Below are positions 1-10,352 of a stretch of DNA of 64,000 nt, piece by piece. This DNA comes from Terrimonas sp. (GTDB lineage: Bacteria > Bacteroidota > Bacteroidia > Chitinophagales > Chitinophagaceae). The DNA is taken from assembly GCF_003075435.1 (NCBI RefSeq), contig NZ_QCZJ01000023.1, positions 29,443 through 93,442 of the forward strand, in the 5' to 3' direction. Every line of letters starts with the position of its first letter. Positions within the stretch are counted from its first letter, which is position 1. The notes under the pieces were generated by a model, which saw nothing but the letters and a program-made list of their open reading frames with translations, made no database searches and was not told where the DNA came from. A program made the position numbers and the translations under genes.

Positions 1-190
1 GGTAAGTGATTTACCCTGGAGTCCTTTTATTGCTTTTCTAACCCGTTAGACAAACATCCGCTTTCCTTAATATCATAATCCCGGACAGAGAAGCTATTGC
101 CTTTTTTGTTGCATTACAAAATGGAACGAGAAGGTTATGCGGGAAGGAATGTGGAAATGTGGGAGAGTGGGAATGTGAAAATGTAAGTAA

Positions 191-236
191 CTGCTGAAAG
201 CTGAAAGCTGATAGCTGACGGCTCAAAGCTCAAAGC
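191..236 (+). repeat. CTGATAGCT-type decamer array before copy 1
   Basis: A run of degenerate units (ctgaaag, ctgatag, ctgacgg, ctcaaag) ends a few bases before the start codon of permease copy 1. It belongs to the same family as the arrays in a dozen other spacers. Just upstream (about 146-188) is a second low-complexity stretch with repeated GAATGTGGAAATGTG-like words. The first 244 bases of the window hold no gene that I can support. Confidence 0.8.
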
Positions 237-244
237 TTATCGCT

Positions 245-2680
245 ATGTTTAAGAACTATATAAAAATAGCATTCAGAAACCTTGCAAAGAATAAAGTTTT
301 TTCTGTTATAAATATTGCCGGACTTGCCATTGGTATTGGTTGTTTTGTTCTCATTGCCTTATATGTAATGGATGAATTGAGCTTTGATCGTTTTAATACA
401 AAAGGCGATCGTATCTACCGTATCAGCTCTGATATAAAATTTGGCGGCGCCGAAACCCGCTATCCTTTTACCTCTGATATGATGGGGCAGATATTTAAAA
501 AAGATTTTCCTGAAGTAGAAGATTATACACGCATTTATACTTCTAACGGTTCAAAGCTTGTAAAAAAAGGAAGCCAGTTTATTAATGAGATAAAAGTAGG
601 TCATGCTGATTCTACCCTCTTTAATATTTTTACGCTGCCTGCAATAGCGGGCGATACGAGGACTGCCCTTAATGAGCCTAATACAGTTGTTATTACGGAA
701 TCAACCGCAAAAAAGTATTTTGGAACAACCAATGCCATTGGAAAAATTATTGAAACCAATGATAATGATAAAACTTTATATAAAGTAACTGCCATCATAA
801 AAGATATTCCCTCTAACGCACATTTTAATTTTGACTTTATCTTCTCTATGAAGAATGTGGATTATAACTGGGGGCAGATCATGAGCCATAATTTTCATAC
901 GTATTTATTGCTGAAACCCGGAACTGACGTTAAAGCATTTGAAAAAAGAAGCCTTGATCAATATGTAAACAAATATGTTTTGCCTGAAGCCAACCAGGTA
1001 ATGGGTATCTCCAGTATGGCAGATTTTGAGCGGGAAGGTAATAAGCTTAAATATTCCCTTACACCCATGCTTGACATTCATCTTTATTCAGGCAGGCCAT
1101 TTGAGTTAAGTGCAGGCGGAAATATTCAGTATGTATATATATTTTCTCTTGTAGCTATTTTTATTTTGTTGATCGCGTGTATCAATTTCATGAATCTTAC
1201 CACAGCGCGTTCTGCCAACAGGGCAAAGGAGGTGGGTATTCGTAAGGTGCTTGGCACAGATAAAAAAAGTTTGATCGCGCAATTTCTCAGTGAGTCCACG
1301 TTAATGGCGCTCGTTTCTACTATACTTGGTATAGTGTTGGTTTTTTTAGCGTTGCCATTCTTCAACAATGTTTCGGGTAAAACAATGAATGTTTATAACC
1401 TGCTTACACCTTTATTTCTTTTTTTCCTGCTGGCGCTTCCTTTTGTAGTTGGATTGATATCCGGAAGTTACCCGGCTTTTTTTCTCTCTTCATTCAAACC
1501 CATACAGGTATTAAAAGGTAAACTGAAAACCGGTGGTGCAAACAGTAGTTTGAGAAGTGTACTGGTGGTTTTTCAATTTGTTACATCTATTGTATTGATC
1601 ATCGGTACAATTATTATTTACAGGCAGTTGAATTATATACAATCAAAAAGCCTGGGCTATTCAAAAGACCAGGTGTTGATCATTAACGATGCCTATACTT
1701 TAGGTAAAAACGCAGAAACATTCAAGCAGGAAATGTTGCAGCAACCCGGTGTTGTAAAAGGAACGCTGAGTGGCTTTCTTCCAACGCCATCTAACCGCAG
1801 TGATAATCTTTTTTCAAAATCACCACAGTTGGATGTAAAGAGTGGTTTTTCAATGCAGGAATGGAATGTTGACTATGATTATATCAATACTTTAGGTATG
1901 GAACTGGTAGCCGGCAGAAATTTTTCAAAAGATTTTGGTACAGATTCATCTGCAGTTATCCTGAATGAAACCACGGCAAAAAGCCTGGGCTATGATGATC
2001 CGATCGGGAAACCTGTTTATTCTATTTATAATCCTGAAACAAATGAAACCCGGAAGTACACAATAATTGGCGTGGTAAAAGATTTTCATTTTGAATCTTT
2101 AAAGAGAGATATCGACAAACTTGGGTTATTCCTGAGAAGAAGTACCGGGCTGGTATCATTTAAGGTAAATGCGGCAAATGCTCCACAGGTAATAAAAACG
2201 GCTGAAAGGAAATGGAAAGCCTTATCACCGCAAATGCCTTTTAATTATAAATTTTTAGATGCAGAGTTTAGCAGTGTTTACAACGCCGAACAGCGTGTAG
2301 GAAAAATCGCTTTGTCGTTTGCAGCGCTGGCAATAGTTATTGCATGCCTTGGCTTGTTTGGGCTGGCAGCCTATATAGCAGAGCAGCGTACAAAAGAAAT
2401 TGGTATAAGAAAGGTGTTGGGTGCAAGTGCAACAAGCCTTGTAGCTATGTTGTCAAAAGATTTTTTAAAGCTTGTTGTGATCTCATCCATCATTGCTTTT
2501 CCATTGGCCTGGTGGAGTATGAAAAACTGGCTGCAGGATTTTGCTTATCGTATAAATATCAGTTGGTGGGTGTTTGTAATAGCAGGTGTAATAGCCATAT
2601 TCATTGCTTTGATCACAGTGAGTTTCCAGGCAATAAAAGCAGCAATGGCAAACCCGGTGAAGTCACTCCGTACGGAGTAA
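245..2680 (+). CDS. FtsX/MacB-type ABC transporter permease, copy 1 (group B)
   Basis: Eight-TM fused permease of 811 residues. Module 1: TM1 about 21-42, a periplasmic MacB-like core domain to about 290, TM2 about 296-317, the cytoplasmic coupling motif starting at T319 (AKEVGIRKVLG), then TM3 and TM4, ending in SFKPIQVLKG. Module 2: TM5 about 440-462, a second periplasmic domain with the NET and GVVKDFHFESL motifs, TM6 about 690-711, the second coupling motif at about 713 ([16 protein letters not shown]), TM7, TM8 and the tail NPVKSLRTE. In the superfamily such permeases use ATP hydrolysed by a separate protein for mechanotransmission or export across the envelope; the substrate here is unknown. 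A perfect 14-bp palindrome (2665-2678) overlaps the last codons. This copy opens the visible array. Confidence 0.95.
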   Translation: MFKNYIKIAFRNLAKNKVFSVINIAGLAIGIGCFVLIALYVMDELSFDRFNTKGDRIYRISSDIKFGGAETRYPFTSDMMGQIFKKDFPEVEDYTRIYTSNGSKLVKKGSQFINEIKVGHADSTLFNIFTLPAIAGDTRTALNEPNTVVITESTAKKYFGTTNAIGKIIETNDNDKTLYKVTAIIKDIPSNAHFNFDFIFSMKNVDYNWGQIMSHNFHTYLLLKPGTDVKAFEKRSLDQYVNKYVLPEANQVMGISSMADFEREGNKLKYSLTPMLDIHLYSGRPFELSAGGNIQYVYIFSLVAIFILLIACINFMNLTTARSANRAKEVGIRKVLGTDKKSLIAQFLSESTLMALVSTILGIVLVFLALPFFNNVSGKTMNVYNLLTPLFLFFLLALPFVVGLISGSYPAFFLSSFKPIQVLKGKLKTGGANSSLRSVLVVFQFVTSIVLIIGTIIIYRQLNYIQSKSLGYSKDQVLIINDAYTLGKNAETFKQEMLQQPGVVKGTLSGFLPTPSNRSDNLFSKSPQLDVKSGFSMQEWNVDYDYINTLGMELVAGRNFSKDFGTDSSAVILNETTAKSLGYDDPIGKPVYSIYNPETNETRKYTIIGVVKDFHFESLKRDIDKLGLFLRRSTGLVSFKVNAANAPQVIKTAERKWKALSPQMPFNYKFLDAEFSSVYNAEQRVGKIALSFAALAIVIACLGLFGLAAYIAEQRTKEIGIRKVLGASATSLVAMLSKDFLKLVVISSIIAFPLAWWSMKNWLQDFAYRINISWWVFVIAGVIAIFIALITVSFQAIKAAMANPVKSLRTE

Positions 2681-2694
2681 GCCCTCACTCCCTG

Positions 2695-2712
2695 TTTCCT
2701 TGCGCGAGGAAA
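2695..2712. repeat. Hairpin after copy 1
   Basis: Inverted repeat TTTCCTTG/CGAGGAAA with a 2-base loop and one G-T pair, 15 bases after the stop codon. It lies where other copies carry the CCCCTCTCC hairpin and is flanked by similar words (ccctcact, gagaggcc), so it looks like a diverged member. No T-run follows, so it is not a typical terminator. Confidence 0.55.
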
Positions 2713-2760
2713 GAGGGAGAGGCCGAAACACTGAAAGTGTATAAATATAAATCACTAAAT

Positions 2761-2805
2761 GCTGAAACCTGACTGCTGCAAGCTGATAGCCGATGGCTTA
2801 CAGCT
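2761..2805 (+). repeat. CTGATAGCT-type decamer array before copy 2
   Basis: Units such as gctgaaacc, gactgctgc, aagctgatag, ccgatggct and tacagct run to about 15 bases before the start of copy 2. Confidence 0.75.
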
Positions 2806-2820
2806 AAATAATTTCATATG

Positions 2821-5196
2821 ATGCTTAAAACTATAATTAGGAACTTCTGGAAAAATAAAGGCTACGGTTTTTTAAACATATTCGGGCTGGCAATTGGTAT
2901 TACCTGTGCCGGGTTAATTTTTCTATGGGCGGAAAATGAACTGGATTACGACAACTTTCATACAAAAAAAGATCAGTTATATTTCATAAGAGAGAATCAG
3001 AAGTACGATAGCTATGTTGCAACATTTGGTTCAACCCCTGCTCTGTTAGCCCCTGCTATGCAGACTGAAATTCCGGGGATTGCCAATACCTGCAGAATAG
3101 GCGGAGAAAATTCAACAACACTGGTAAGCATCGGTGACAGGTCAGTATATGCTTCAGGCGGATATGCTGATTCCTCTATCTTCAGCATGTTTACCTTGCC
3201 TTTTACAGAGGGTAAGGCCCAAAGCGCATTTGCTCAATTATATTCAATGGTTATTACGCAGTCAACTGCAAAAAAGTTTTTCGGGGATGATAAAAATGTG
3301 GTAGGTAAAACAGTACGTGTTGATAACAAGCAGGATTATATTATATCCGGGGTGATAAAAGATATTCCCCAAAACTCTTCGGTAAAGTTTGAGTGGATAG
3401 CGCCTTTTAAAATATGGTATAACGAAAACGAGTCATGGGCGCAGTATTGGGGCAACAACTGTTTGTCAACCTATGTTGAATTAAAACCTGGTGTAAATCC
3501 CGCTTCTGTAAATAAACTATTATATGATTTTATTCAGAAAAGAGAGGATCAGTCTATAGCACGGCCATTTTTATTTGCTTTAAAAGACTGGCGCCTGCGT
3601 AATGAGTTTAACAATGGTGTGCAAACCGGCGGCGGCAGAATAGAGTATGTAAGGTTGTTTTCTATTATAGCGTGGATCATTTTGCTGATCGCCTGTGTAA
3701 ATTTCATGAATCTTGCTACTGCAAGAAGTGAAAAACGTGCAAGAGAAGTGGGTGTACGCAAAGTATTGGGTGCGGGTAAAGGAAGCCTTGTTTTCCAATT
3801 TATTGGAGAAACGATGCTCATGGCTGCCTTATCTGCAATGCTTGCAGTAGTGCTCATGGTATTAATTTTACCTGTCTTTAATTTGTTGGTGCAGAAAAAC
3901 CTGGCGATAGGATTGTCGCAGCCTTTGCATATTCTTTCCCTTTGCGCTATTACTATTATTTGCGGATTAATTGCCGGAAGTTACCCGTCATTATATTTAT
4001 CTTCTTTCAATCCTGTATTTGTATTAAAAGGATTAAAAATAAAAACAGGCAGCGCCACTTTTATAAGAAAAGGGCTGGTGGTGTTCCAGTTTACAATATC
4101 CATCATACTCATTGTAAGTACTATAGTAATTTATCAGCAGATACAGCATGTTAAAAGCAGGAATCTCGGTTTCAATAAAAATAACCTGCTGCAGATAGAC
4201 ATGAATAGTGAAATGAAAAAAAATTATGCTGTTGTTCAACAGGATTTGTTGCAGAGTGGTGTTATTGAGGATCTTGCTATATCGAACTACAATACTTTAT
4301 ATGACGGTAATAATACCGGTGGCTTTACATGGGAAGGCAAGACTTCCGATAACCAGGTATTGATATCCATGCGTTATGTTTCCCCGGGTTATATGAAAAC
4401 TACAGGAATGAAGATTTTGCAGGGAAGGGATCTGGTGAGTACGGATAGCATAGGATCGCGGAATATGAATGTAATGATCACACAGTCTCTGGAAGAATTA
4501 ATGGGCAAAGAAAGTGCGGTAGGTAAAACATTGCGTATGGGTAAAGATAGTAATGCAACTGTTGTAAATGTTGTAGGTGTGGTAAACGATTACATGTATG
4601 GCAATATGTATGGCAAACCAGATCCTGTGATGTTTATTTGCGTAAGCCCTGAAAATGCCTCCATGTTATATGCACGATTAAAGCCGGGAGAAAATATAGA
4701 GCCGTCTTTAAAGAAGATCGAAGCGGTGTTGCGAAAGGATAATCCCGGATATCCCTTTACCTATCATTTTGTGGATGACCAGTTTAACCAGATGTTTAAT
4801 AATGAGCAGTTGATAAGTAAATTATCCAGGGTGTTCTCAATGCTGGCGATCATTATTTCCTGTCTTGGGTTATTTGGTCTGGCGGCATATACTGCCGAGC
4901 GAAGGATAAAAGAGATAGGCATACGTAAAGTGCTTGGTGCAAGTGTTACGGGAATTGCTTCTTTACTATCCACAGAGTTTTTACAACTCGTATTAATCTC
5001 CTGTATTGTTGCCTTTCCAGTATCATGGTGGATGATGCATAAATGGTTACAGGATTATCAATACAGGATTGAGATCAACTGGTGGATATTTATTGCAGCT
5101 GGCATTGCAGCTATATTCATTGCGCTGCTTACGATCGGCTTTCAATCCATAAGAGCGGCAATGGCAAACCCGGTGAAAAGCTTGAGAACAGAGTAG
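2821..5196 (+). CDS. FtsX/MacB-type ABC transporter permease, copy 2 (group A)
   Basis: 791 residues when started at the second of two adjacent ATGs (2818 and 2821); the second gives the family opening MLK. First coupling motif at T300 (TARSEKRAREVGVRKVLG), second at about 693 ([16 protein letters not shown]). Group A signs are the segment WRLRNEFNNG..GG just before TM2 and WEGK in the second periplasmic domain. It is an outlier in the usual GVVKDF..SL/SPY site, where it has VVNDYMYGNMYGK. The gene ends NPVKSLRTE. The following spacer has no CCTCTCC hairpin but carries an AATTTGAAAATTTG repeat. Confidence 0.95.
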   Translation: MLKTIIRNFWKNKGYGFLNIFGLAIGITCAGLIFLWAENELDYDNFHTKKDQLYFIRENQKYDSYVATFGSTPALLAPAMQTEIPGIANTCRIGGENSTTLVSIGDRSVYASGGYADSSIFSMFTLPFTEGKAQSAFAQLYSMVITQSTAKKFFGDDKNVVGKTVRVDNKQDYIISGVIKDIPQNSSVKFEWIAPFKIWYNENESWAQYWGNNCLSTYVELKPGVNPASVNKLLYDFIQKREDQSIARPFLFALKDWRLRNEFNNGVQTGGGRIEYVRLFSIIAWIILLIACVNFMNLATARSEKRAREVGVRKVLGAGKGSLVFQFIGETMLMAALSAMLAVVLMVLILPVFNLLVQKNLAIGLSQPLHILSLCAITIICGLIAGSYPSLYLSSFNPVFVLKGLKIKTGSATFIRKGLVVFQFTISIILIVSTIVIYQQIQHVKSRNLGFNKNNLLQIDMNSEMKKNYAVVQQDLLQSGVIEDLAISNYNTLYDGNNTGGFTWEGKTSDNQVLISMRYVSPGYMKTTGMKILQGRDLVSTDSIGSRNMNVMITQSLEELMGKESAVGKTLRMGKDSNATVVNVVGVVNDYMYGNMYGKPDPVMFICVSPENASMLYARLKPGENIEPSLKKIEAVLRKDNPGYPFTYHFVDDQFNQMFNNEQLISKLSRVFSMLAIIISCLGLFGLAAYTAERRIKEIGIRKVLGASVTGIASLLSTEFLQLVLISCIVAFPVSWWMMHKWLQDYQYRIEINWWIFIAAGIAAIFIALLTIGFQSIRAAMANPVKSLRTE

Positions 5197-5215
5197 GTTA
5201 ATTAGAAAATGTGGG

Positions 5216-5235
5216 AATTTGAAAATTTGAAAATG
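5216..5235 (+). repeat. AATTTGAAAATTTGAAAATG 20-mer, copy a
   Basis: Exact 20-base word also found at 38582-38601 and 42541-42560, and inverted at 42617-42636. All four lie in spacers. Confidence 0.85.
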
Positions 5236-5385
5236 AAAAATATGCAAATTGGGAAACGTTTTGCCCGGGTATATTTTGTTGATGATGTGGAAGAATTTAA
5301 TGCCTGGATTTGCTTTGAGGCACCATTTCTCCCGGACAGAGAAAGAGAGGGGAAGAAATGGAGAAAGTATATAAATGTAAATAAT

Positions 5386-5417
5386 CGCTGAAAGCTGATG
5401 GCTGACAGCCCAAGCCT
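5386..5417 (+). repeat. CTGATAGCT-type decamer array before copy 3
   Basis: Short array (gctgaaag, ctgatgg, ctgacagcc) ending a few bases before the ATG of copy 3. Upstream in the same spacer, ccatttct and agaaatgg (about 5321-5360) form an 8-bp inverted repeat around a purine-rich loop. Confidence 0.7.
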
Positions 5418-5423
5418 GTAATT

Positions 5424-7805
5424 ATGCTAAAAAACTATATCAAAATCGCCTGGAGGAATCTTGTAAAAAACAAGGTGTATTCCTTTATTAATATTGCCGG
5501 GCTTGCAGCCGGCATGGCTGTGGCAATGATAATCGGGCTTTGGATATATGATGAGGTTACTACTGACCGGCAGTTTAAAAACTATGATTCAGTATACCAG
5601 GTAATGATGCATCAAACCTTCGATGGACGCCGTGGTTCTCAACAGGCATTACCTTACCCGATAGGTGAGGAACTGAAAGCAAAGTACCCTGACCTGAAAT
5701 ATATAGCCATGTGTGACTGGGGTGGAAAACATTCTTTGATGTATGGAGAGAAAAAGATCAGCAGGTATGGACACTTCCTGGGCGAAGAAGGTGTTGAAAT
5801 ATTCTCACTGAAAATGCTTAACGGAAATAAAAATCCGCTGCATGATCCATATTCCATCGTATTGACTGATGAAACTGCCGGTATTCTGTTTGGCGCTGAA
5901 GATCCGATCGGGAAAATGGTAAAAATGGATAACAACACCAATCTGAAGGTGACTGCTGTTGTTCCGAAGCAACCCAAAAACAGTTCTTTTACTTTCGATT
6001 ATCTGATCCCGTTTCAGTTACAGGAAAATTATGATTATGTAAAGCTTTATCATAAAACCAACTGGGGCAATAACTCCTGGCAGACGTTCGTGCAGTTGAA
6101 TAGTAATGCCAGTGAAAAGGCTGTTAACGCTAAAATCAAAGATGTTGTTATTTCACATTTTTCAGATGAGAATACTTTAAAGAGCATCAGGCCCGAGGTG
6201 TTTATTCACCCGATGAGTAAATGGCGTTTATACAGTGATTTTGAGAATGGTAAAAATGTAGGCGGGTTTATAAAGTATGTAAGAATGTTTGGTATTCTCG
6301 GGCTTATTGTATTGCTGATTGCCTGCATTAATTTTATGAATCTGAGCACAGCACGCTCAGAAAAGCGTGCCAGGGAAGTTGGCGTGCGAAAGGCAGTTGG
6401 TTCCGGTAGGAAAGACCTGGTAAAACAGTTCTTAAGTGAATCAATGCTGATAGCTGTTTTGGCATTTTTATTTGCATTGGCGCTTGTTATGCTTGCTTTA
6501 CCATTTTTTAATAAGCTGACAGATAAAGAAATGAGCCTGCAGATCAGCAACCCGCTCTTCTGGGGGACCATGATACTGTTTACCATTTTAACAGGTTTGC
6601 TTGCCGGTAGTTATCCCGCATTTTATCTTTCATCCTTTAACCCGGTAAGTGTATTAAAAGGAAATTTAAAAGTTGGTAAAAGCAGTGCTTTACCACGTAA
6701 GATATTAGTGGTTGCCCAATTTGCAAGCTCAGTTATATTAATGATAGGCACTGTAATTGTGTACCGGCAGATACAATATGGAAAAAATCAGCCAATCGGT
6801 TTTAATAATAAAGGATTGATTTCCGTAAACTGGTCAGATGATATTGCTAAAAATTATGAAGCCTTTCGTCATGATTTATTGAATACAGGCGCTGTAGTAT
6901 CTGTTTGCAAGAGCAATTCACCTCCTTCGCAAATATTCAGTAACAATAATGGTTGGGAATGGAAAAACAGCCAACCAGTAGAAAAAACAGTTATATTTTC
7001 TACCATTGCTACCGATTACGACTACACGAAAACCCTTGGAATAAAAATGATTGATGGGCGTGATTTTTCAAGGGAGTTTGCCGATTCAAATTCAGTTATT
7101 TTAAACCAGGCTGCTGTAAAACGCATGGGCTTAAAATATCCTGTAGGTCAAACGGTAAAATGGAATGAGCGGCCAATGACTATTGTGGGAGTGATACCAG
7201 ATATACAAATGCAATCTCCTTATCGCCCTGTTTCTCCACTTACTATTATTTTTGATAAAGGATGGGTTAGCTATATAAATGTGCGTATGAATCCGGGTAT
7301 GCCGTCATCAAAAGTGCTCAGCCTCATAAAACCGGTTTTTGACAGGTATAATCCCGCTTTTCCATTTGAATATCAATTTGCAGATGAAGAGTATGCGAGG
7401 AAATTCAATTATGAAGAATTGGTAGGTAACCTGGCGGCTATAGTAGCGGTGCTTGCAGTATTTATTTCCTGTCTTGGTCTTTTTGGGTTAGCATCTTTTA
7501 CCGCAGAACAACGGGTGAAAGAAATTGGTGTAAGAAAAGTATTGGGTGCAACAGTATTCAACCTGTGGCAACTGCTTTCAAAAGATTTTGTAATGCTGGT
7601 ATTAATTGCCTGTGTTATTGCTGTTCCTGTAGCATATTATGCTATGAATGAATGGCTGAAAAACTACGAAAATAAAATTACAATTGAAGTTGGCGTGTTT
7701 GTGCTGGCGGTGATGGGTGCTATTATAATTACATTGATCACTGTGAGTTTTCAGGCGATTAAGGCGGCAATGGCAAACCCGGTGAAGAGTTTGAGAACAG
7801 AGTGA
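5424..7805 (+). CDS. FtsX/MacB-type ABC transporter permease, copy 3 (group A)
   Basis: 793 residues. Group A by WRLYSDFENGKNVGG before TM2 and by MQSPYRPVSP where group B has DFNF.SL. The coupling motif of module 1 begins at T309 (TARSEKRAREVGVRKAVG), and that of module 2 at about 695 ([16 protein letters not shown]). Module 1 closes with AGSYPAFYLSSFNPVSVLKG. The W-EGK site of the second periplasmic domain is altered to WEWKNSQ. The TM7-TM8 link lacks the usual WW pair (ITIEVGVF). ATG start chosen by the family opening MLKNYIKIAWRNL. Confidence 0.95.
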   Translation: MLKNYIKIAWRNLVKNKVYSFINIAGLAAGMAVAMIIGLWIYDEVTTDRQFKNYDSVYQVMMHQTFDGRRGSQQALPYPIGEELKAKYPDLKYIAMCDWGGKHSLMYGEKKISRYGHFLGEEGVEIFSLKMLNGNKNPLHDPYSIVLTDETAGILFGAEDPIGKMVKMDNNTNLKVTAVVPKQPKNSSFTFDYLIPFQLQENYDYVKLYHKTNWGNNSWQTFVQLNSNASEKAVNAKIKDVVISHFSDENTLKSIRPEVFIHPMSKWRLYSDFENGKNVGGFIKYVRMFGILGLIVLLIACINFMNLSTARSEKRAREVGVRKAVGSGRKDLVKQFLSESMLIAVLAFLFALALVMLALPFFNKLTDKEMSLQISNPLFWGTMILFTILTGLLAGSYPAFYLSSFNPVSVLKGNLKVGKSSALPRKILVVAQFASSVILMIGTVIVYRQIQYGKNQPIGFNNKGLISVNWSDDIAKNYEAFRHDLLNTGAVVSVCKSNSPPSQIFSNNNGWEWKNSQPVEKTVIFSTIATDYDYTKTLGIKMIDGRDFSREFADSNSVILNQAAVKRMGLKYPVGQTVKWNERPMTIVGVIPDIQMQSPYRPVSPLTIIFDKGWVSYINVRMNPGMPSSKVLSLIKPVFDRYNPAFPFEYQFADEEYARKFNYEELVGNLAAIVAVLAVFISCLGLFGLASFTAEQRVKEIGVRKVLGATVFNLWQLLSKDFVMLVLIACVIAVPVAYYAMNEWLKNYENKITIEVGVFVLAVMGAIIITLITVSFQAIKAAMANPVKSLRTE

Positions 7806-7841
7806 GGATTGGTAGGAGTAAGTATTAAAAACTTTATTAAA

Positions 7842-7907
7842 ACTGATCGCTAATAGCCAACAGCCCATTACTTATGGCTGACGGCTGATAGCTCAAAGCT
7901 GATAGCT
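7842..7907 (+). repeat. CTGATAGCT-type decamer array before copy 4
   Basis: One of the longest arrays: units ctgatcgct, aatagcc, aacagcc, atggctgacgg, ctgatagct, caaagct, gatagct run directly into the ATG of copy 4, leaving no room for a separate ribosome-binding site. Confidence 0.85.
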
Positions 7908-10352
7908 ATGCTTAAAAATTATCTCAAAATCGCCTGGCGGAACCTGAGGAAGAGCCCGATATTTTCCTTCATTAATATTGCAGGATTAACAATCGGGATA
8001 ACCAGTTTTCTCCTTATTGCCCTGTACATATTTGATGAGTTTACTTTCGACAGGTTTCACAGAAATGGTGATCATATTTACAGGATAATAGATAATAAAA
8101 TATCTGCAGAAGGAAAAGCATCTAAAACTACAGGAACAGGCTACCAGGTAGCGCAGCGAAGCACGGATTATGTACCGGAAATAAAAAGTGCTGCAAGGCT
8201 TTCCATATATAACAGGGTAAACGTGGCAACCCTGGAGAACAACAATGTTTTTTATGAAGACTTTATAGCAGGTAGCCAGGATTTTTTTAAAGTTTTTGAT
8301 TTCACATTGCTTGAAGGCAACCGTAATACTGCATTGTCAGTACCACACTCCGTAGTGATAACCGAAGAAACAGCAAAAAAACTGTTTGGTGTAACAAGTG
8401 TGTTGAACAAAACTTTAAGATTAGGTAATGATACCACGCTTTATACAATAGCAGGCGTGTTGAAAGATTTTCCTGTCAATTCAAGCATTTCATTTAACAT
8501 GCTTTTTTCTGAATCAAGTATTACCAGCGAGAACTTTAAAAAGTTCACAAGCTCGGATTGGAATTCCGGAAGGTTTTCTACTTATTTTTTACTTGCAGAT
8601 AAAGCTGATCCTCTTATAGCAAGCCAAAAGCTGAATGATATGGTGTCGGCCAATTACAAAAATAATACAGGGATTAAAAGCACGCTTTCACTTCAATCAA
8701 TGAAAGATGTTCACTTTCATTCAACGGATATTGAGGGTTATTCCGGAAGAAAAGGCAATATCACCTATGTATATGTTTTTCTTATCGTTGGTTTTTTTGT
8801 GCTTTTTATTGCCTGTATTAATTATATGAACCTTGCTACGGCAAGATTTACCAGCAGAACAAAAGAAATAGCCGTTCGGAAAGTAGCAGGCGCTTCAAGA
8901 AAATTACTTATCGGGCAGTTTCTTTCAGAAGCATTCCTGGTTACAGTAATAGCAACGGTATTTGCATTAATGCTTACAAAAGCATTCTTACCAGGTTTTA
9001 ATTCGTTTGCTGAAAAAAAGCTGACGCTTGATTTGAATACAGATCATCGTATCTGGACAGGAGTAGTGTTCATTGTTTTCATGGTAAGCATGCTGTCAGG
9101 TCTTTATCCCGCTTTGTTTCAATCAGGCTTAAAACCTTTATTGTTGTTGAAAAGCAAGGTTCAGCCCGGCAAATGGAATATTTCATTAAGAAAATCCCTG
9201 GTAATATTCCAGTTCTCCTTATCCGCGGTAATGATTTTTGCTACTATCATCATTTATAAGCAAATGCGGTATATAGATAATAAGCATATGGGCTTTGATA
9301 AAGAAGGTAAGGTGGTGATAGATATTAACAGTGGAAAAGTGAGGCGTGCCGCAGAAACGATAAAAAATGAGTTGTCTAAATTATCTGAGGTTACTAATGT
9401 ATCTGTTACATCCCGTGTTCCCGGTGAGTGGAAAAACATCCCGGTAGTGAAAACTAAGAATGGAAATGCAACTACTGCACAGGGATTTGATATGTATTTC
9501 CTCGGCGTAGATGAAAATTTTTTATCAACCTATAATGTTGAGTTGTTAAAGGGAAGGAATTTTAATTATGGTAATACACTTAATACTGCCAGCGTACTTA
9601 TTAATGAAGCTGCGGCAAAGGAATTGAATATTACTGAACCCGCAGGGCAACTCATTACCATTCCTTCGGCAGACTTCGGAGGAGATTTTTCACTCCTCGA
9701 AAAACCTTTTACAGCCTCTGTTGCAGGAATAGTGAAGGATTTTAATTTTCAATCATTACATGAACCGCTTGCCCCTATGGTACTGGCTTACCAGGATAAC
9801 CCGATTCATTCCATCGATTATTTTACAGTAAGCATCAGTAGCAGTTCAAATACCGGTAAGGCATTAACTGAAATGGAAGACATTATCCGGAAAATTGATC
9901 AGACGCATTTATTTGAGTATCACTTTTTGGATAAGCAATGGGAATTGCTGTACAGGGAAGACAAAATAAGGCAGACTATCTTTTTCATTATCGCGCTGCT
10001 TGCGATTTTCATTGCAGCATTAGGCTTGCTGGGGCTCACCGCATTTGCCGCGGAACAAAGGGTGAAAGAAATTGGGATACGGAAAGTATTAGGAGCGAAT
10101 GCGCAAAGTATTGTTATGCTTTTATCAAAAGATTTTTTAAAGCTTGTATTTATAGCATCGGCGATCGCTTTCCCTATTGCATGGTTTTCCATGAACAAAT
10201 GGTTGAATGATTTTGCATACAGGATTGATATGAGGTGGTGGATGTATGCTTTAGCTGTTTTAACAGCAATCATCATTACTGTAATTACCATTAGTTTTCA
10301 GGCAATAAAGGCAGCCTTGGCAAACCCGGTCAAGAGCTTGAGGATGGAATAG
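7908..10352 (+). CDS. FtsX/MacB-type ABC transporter permease, copy 4 (group B)
   Basis: 814 residues. Group B by GNITYVYVF leading into TM2 and by GIVKDFNFQSLHEPLAP in the second periplasmic domain. Module 1 coupling motif at T311 is divergent (TARFTSRTKEIAVRKVAG, with alanine for the usual glycine after EI). Module 2 motif at about 716 is standard ([16 protein letters not shown]). The end of module 1 is SGLYPALFQSGLKPLLLLKS rather than SSFNPV.VLKG. The C terminus is NPVKSLRME, one of four copies with M instead of T (4, 5, 13, 14). Confidence 0.95.
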   Translation: MLKNYLKIAWRNLRKSPIFSFINIAGLTIGITSFLLIALYIFDEFTFDRFHRNGDHIYRIIDNKISAEGKASKTTGTGYQVAQRSTDYVPEIKSAARLSIYNRVNVATLENNNVFYEDFIAGSQDFFKVFDFTLLEGNRNTALSVPHSVVITEETAKKLFGVTSVLNKTLRLGNDTTLYTIAGVLKDFPVNSSISFNMLFSESSITSENFKKFTSSDWNSGRFSTYFLLADKADPLIASQKLNDMVSANYKNNTGIKSTLSLQSMKDVHFHSTDIEGYSGRKGNITYVYVFLIVGFFVLFIACINYMNLATARFTSRTKEIAVRKVAGASRKLLIGQFLSEAFLVTVIATVFALMLTKAFLPGFNSFAEKKLTLDLNTDHRIWTGVVFIVFMVSMLSGLYPALFQSGLKPLLLLKSKVQPGKWNISLRKSLVIFQFSLSAVMIFATIIIYKQMRYIDNKHMGFDKEGKVVIDINSGKVRRAAETIKNELSKLSEVTNVSVTSRVPGEWKNIPVVKTKNGNATTAQGFDMYFLGVDENFLSTYNVELLKGRNFNYGNTLNTASVLINEAAAKELNITEPAGQLITIPSADFGGDFSLLEKPFTASVAGIVKDFNFQSLHEPLAPMVLAYQDNPIHSIDYFTVSISSSSNTGKALTEMEDIIRKIDQTHLFEYHFLDKQWELLYREDKIRQTIFFIIALLAIFIAALGLLGLTAFAAEQRVKEIGIRKVLGANAQSIVMLLSKDFLKLVFIASAIAFPIAWFSMNKWLNDFAYRIDMRWWMYALAVLTAIIITVITISFQAIKAALANPVKSLRME

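Noticed and set aside
38..226. Open frame of 62 codons on the - strand before copy 1
   Set aside because: It covers low-complexity repeats and a decamer array; no domain, no plausible start context.
2344..2772. 142-codon + strand frame overlapping the end of copy 1
   Set aside because: It is a shifted-frame shadow of the conserved TM6-C-terminal region of copy 1; similar shadows appear at the same place in other copies (for example 9938-10210, 20317-20529).
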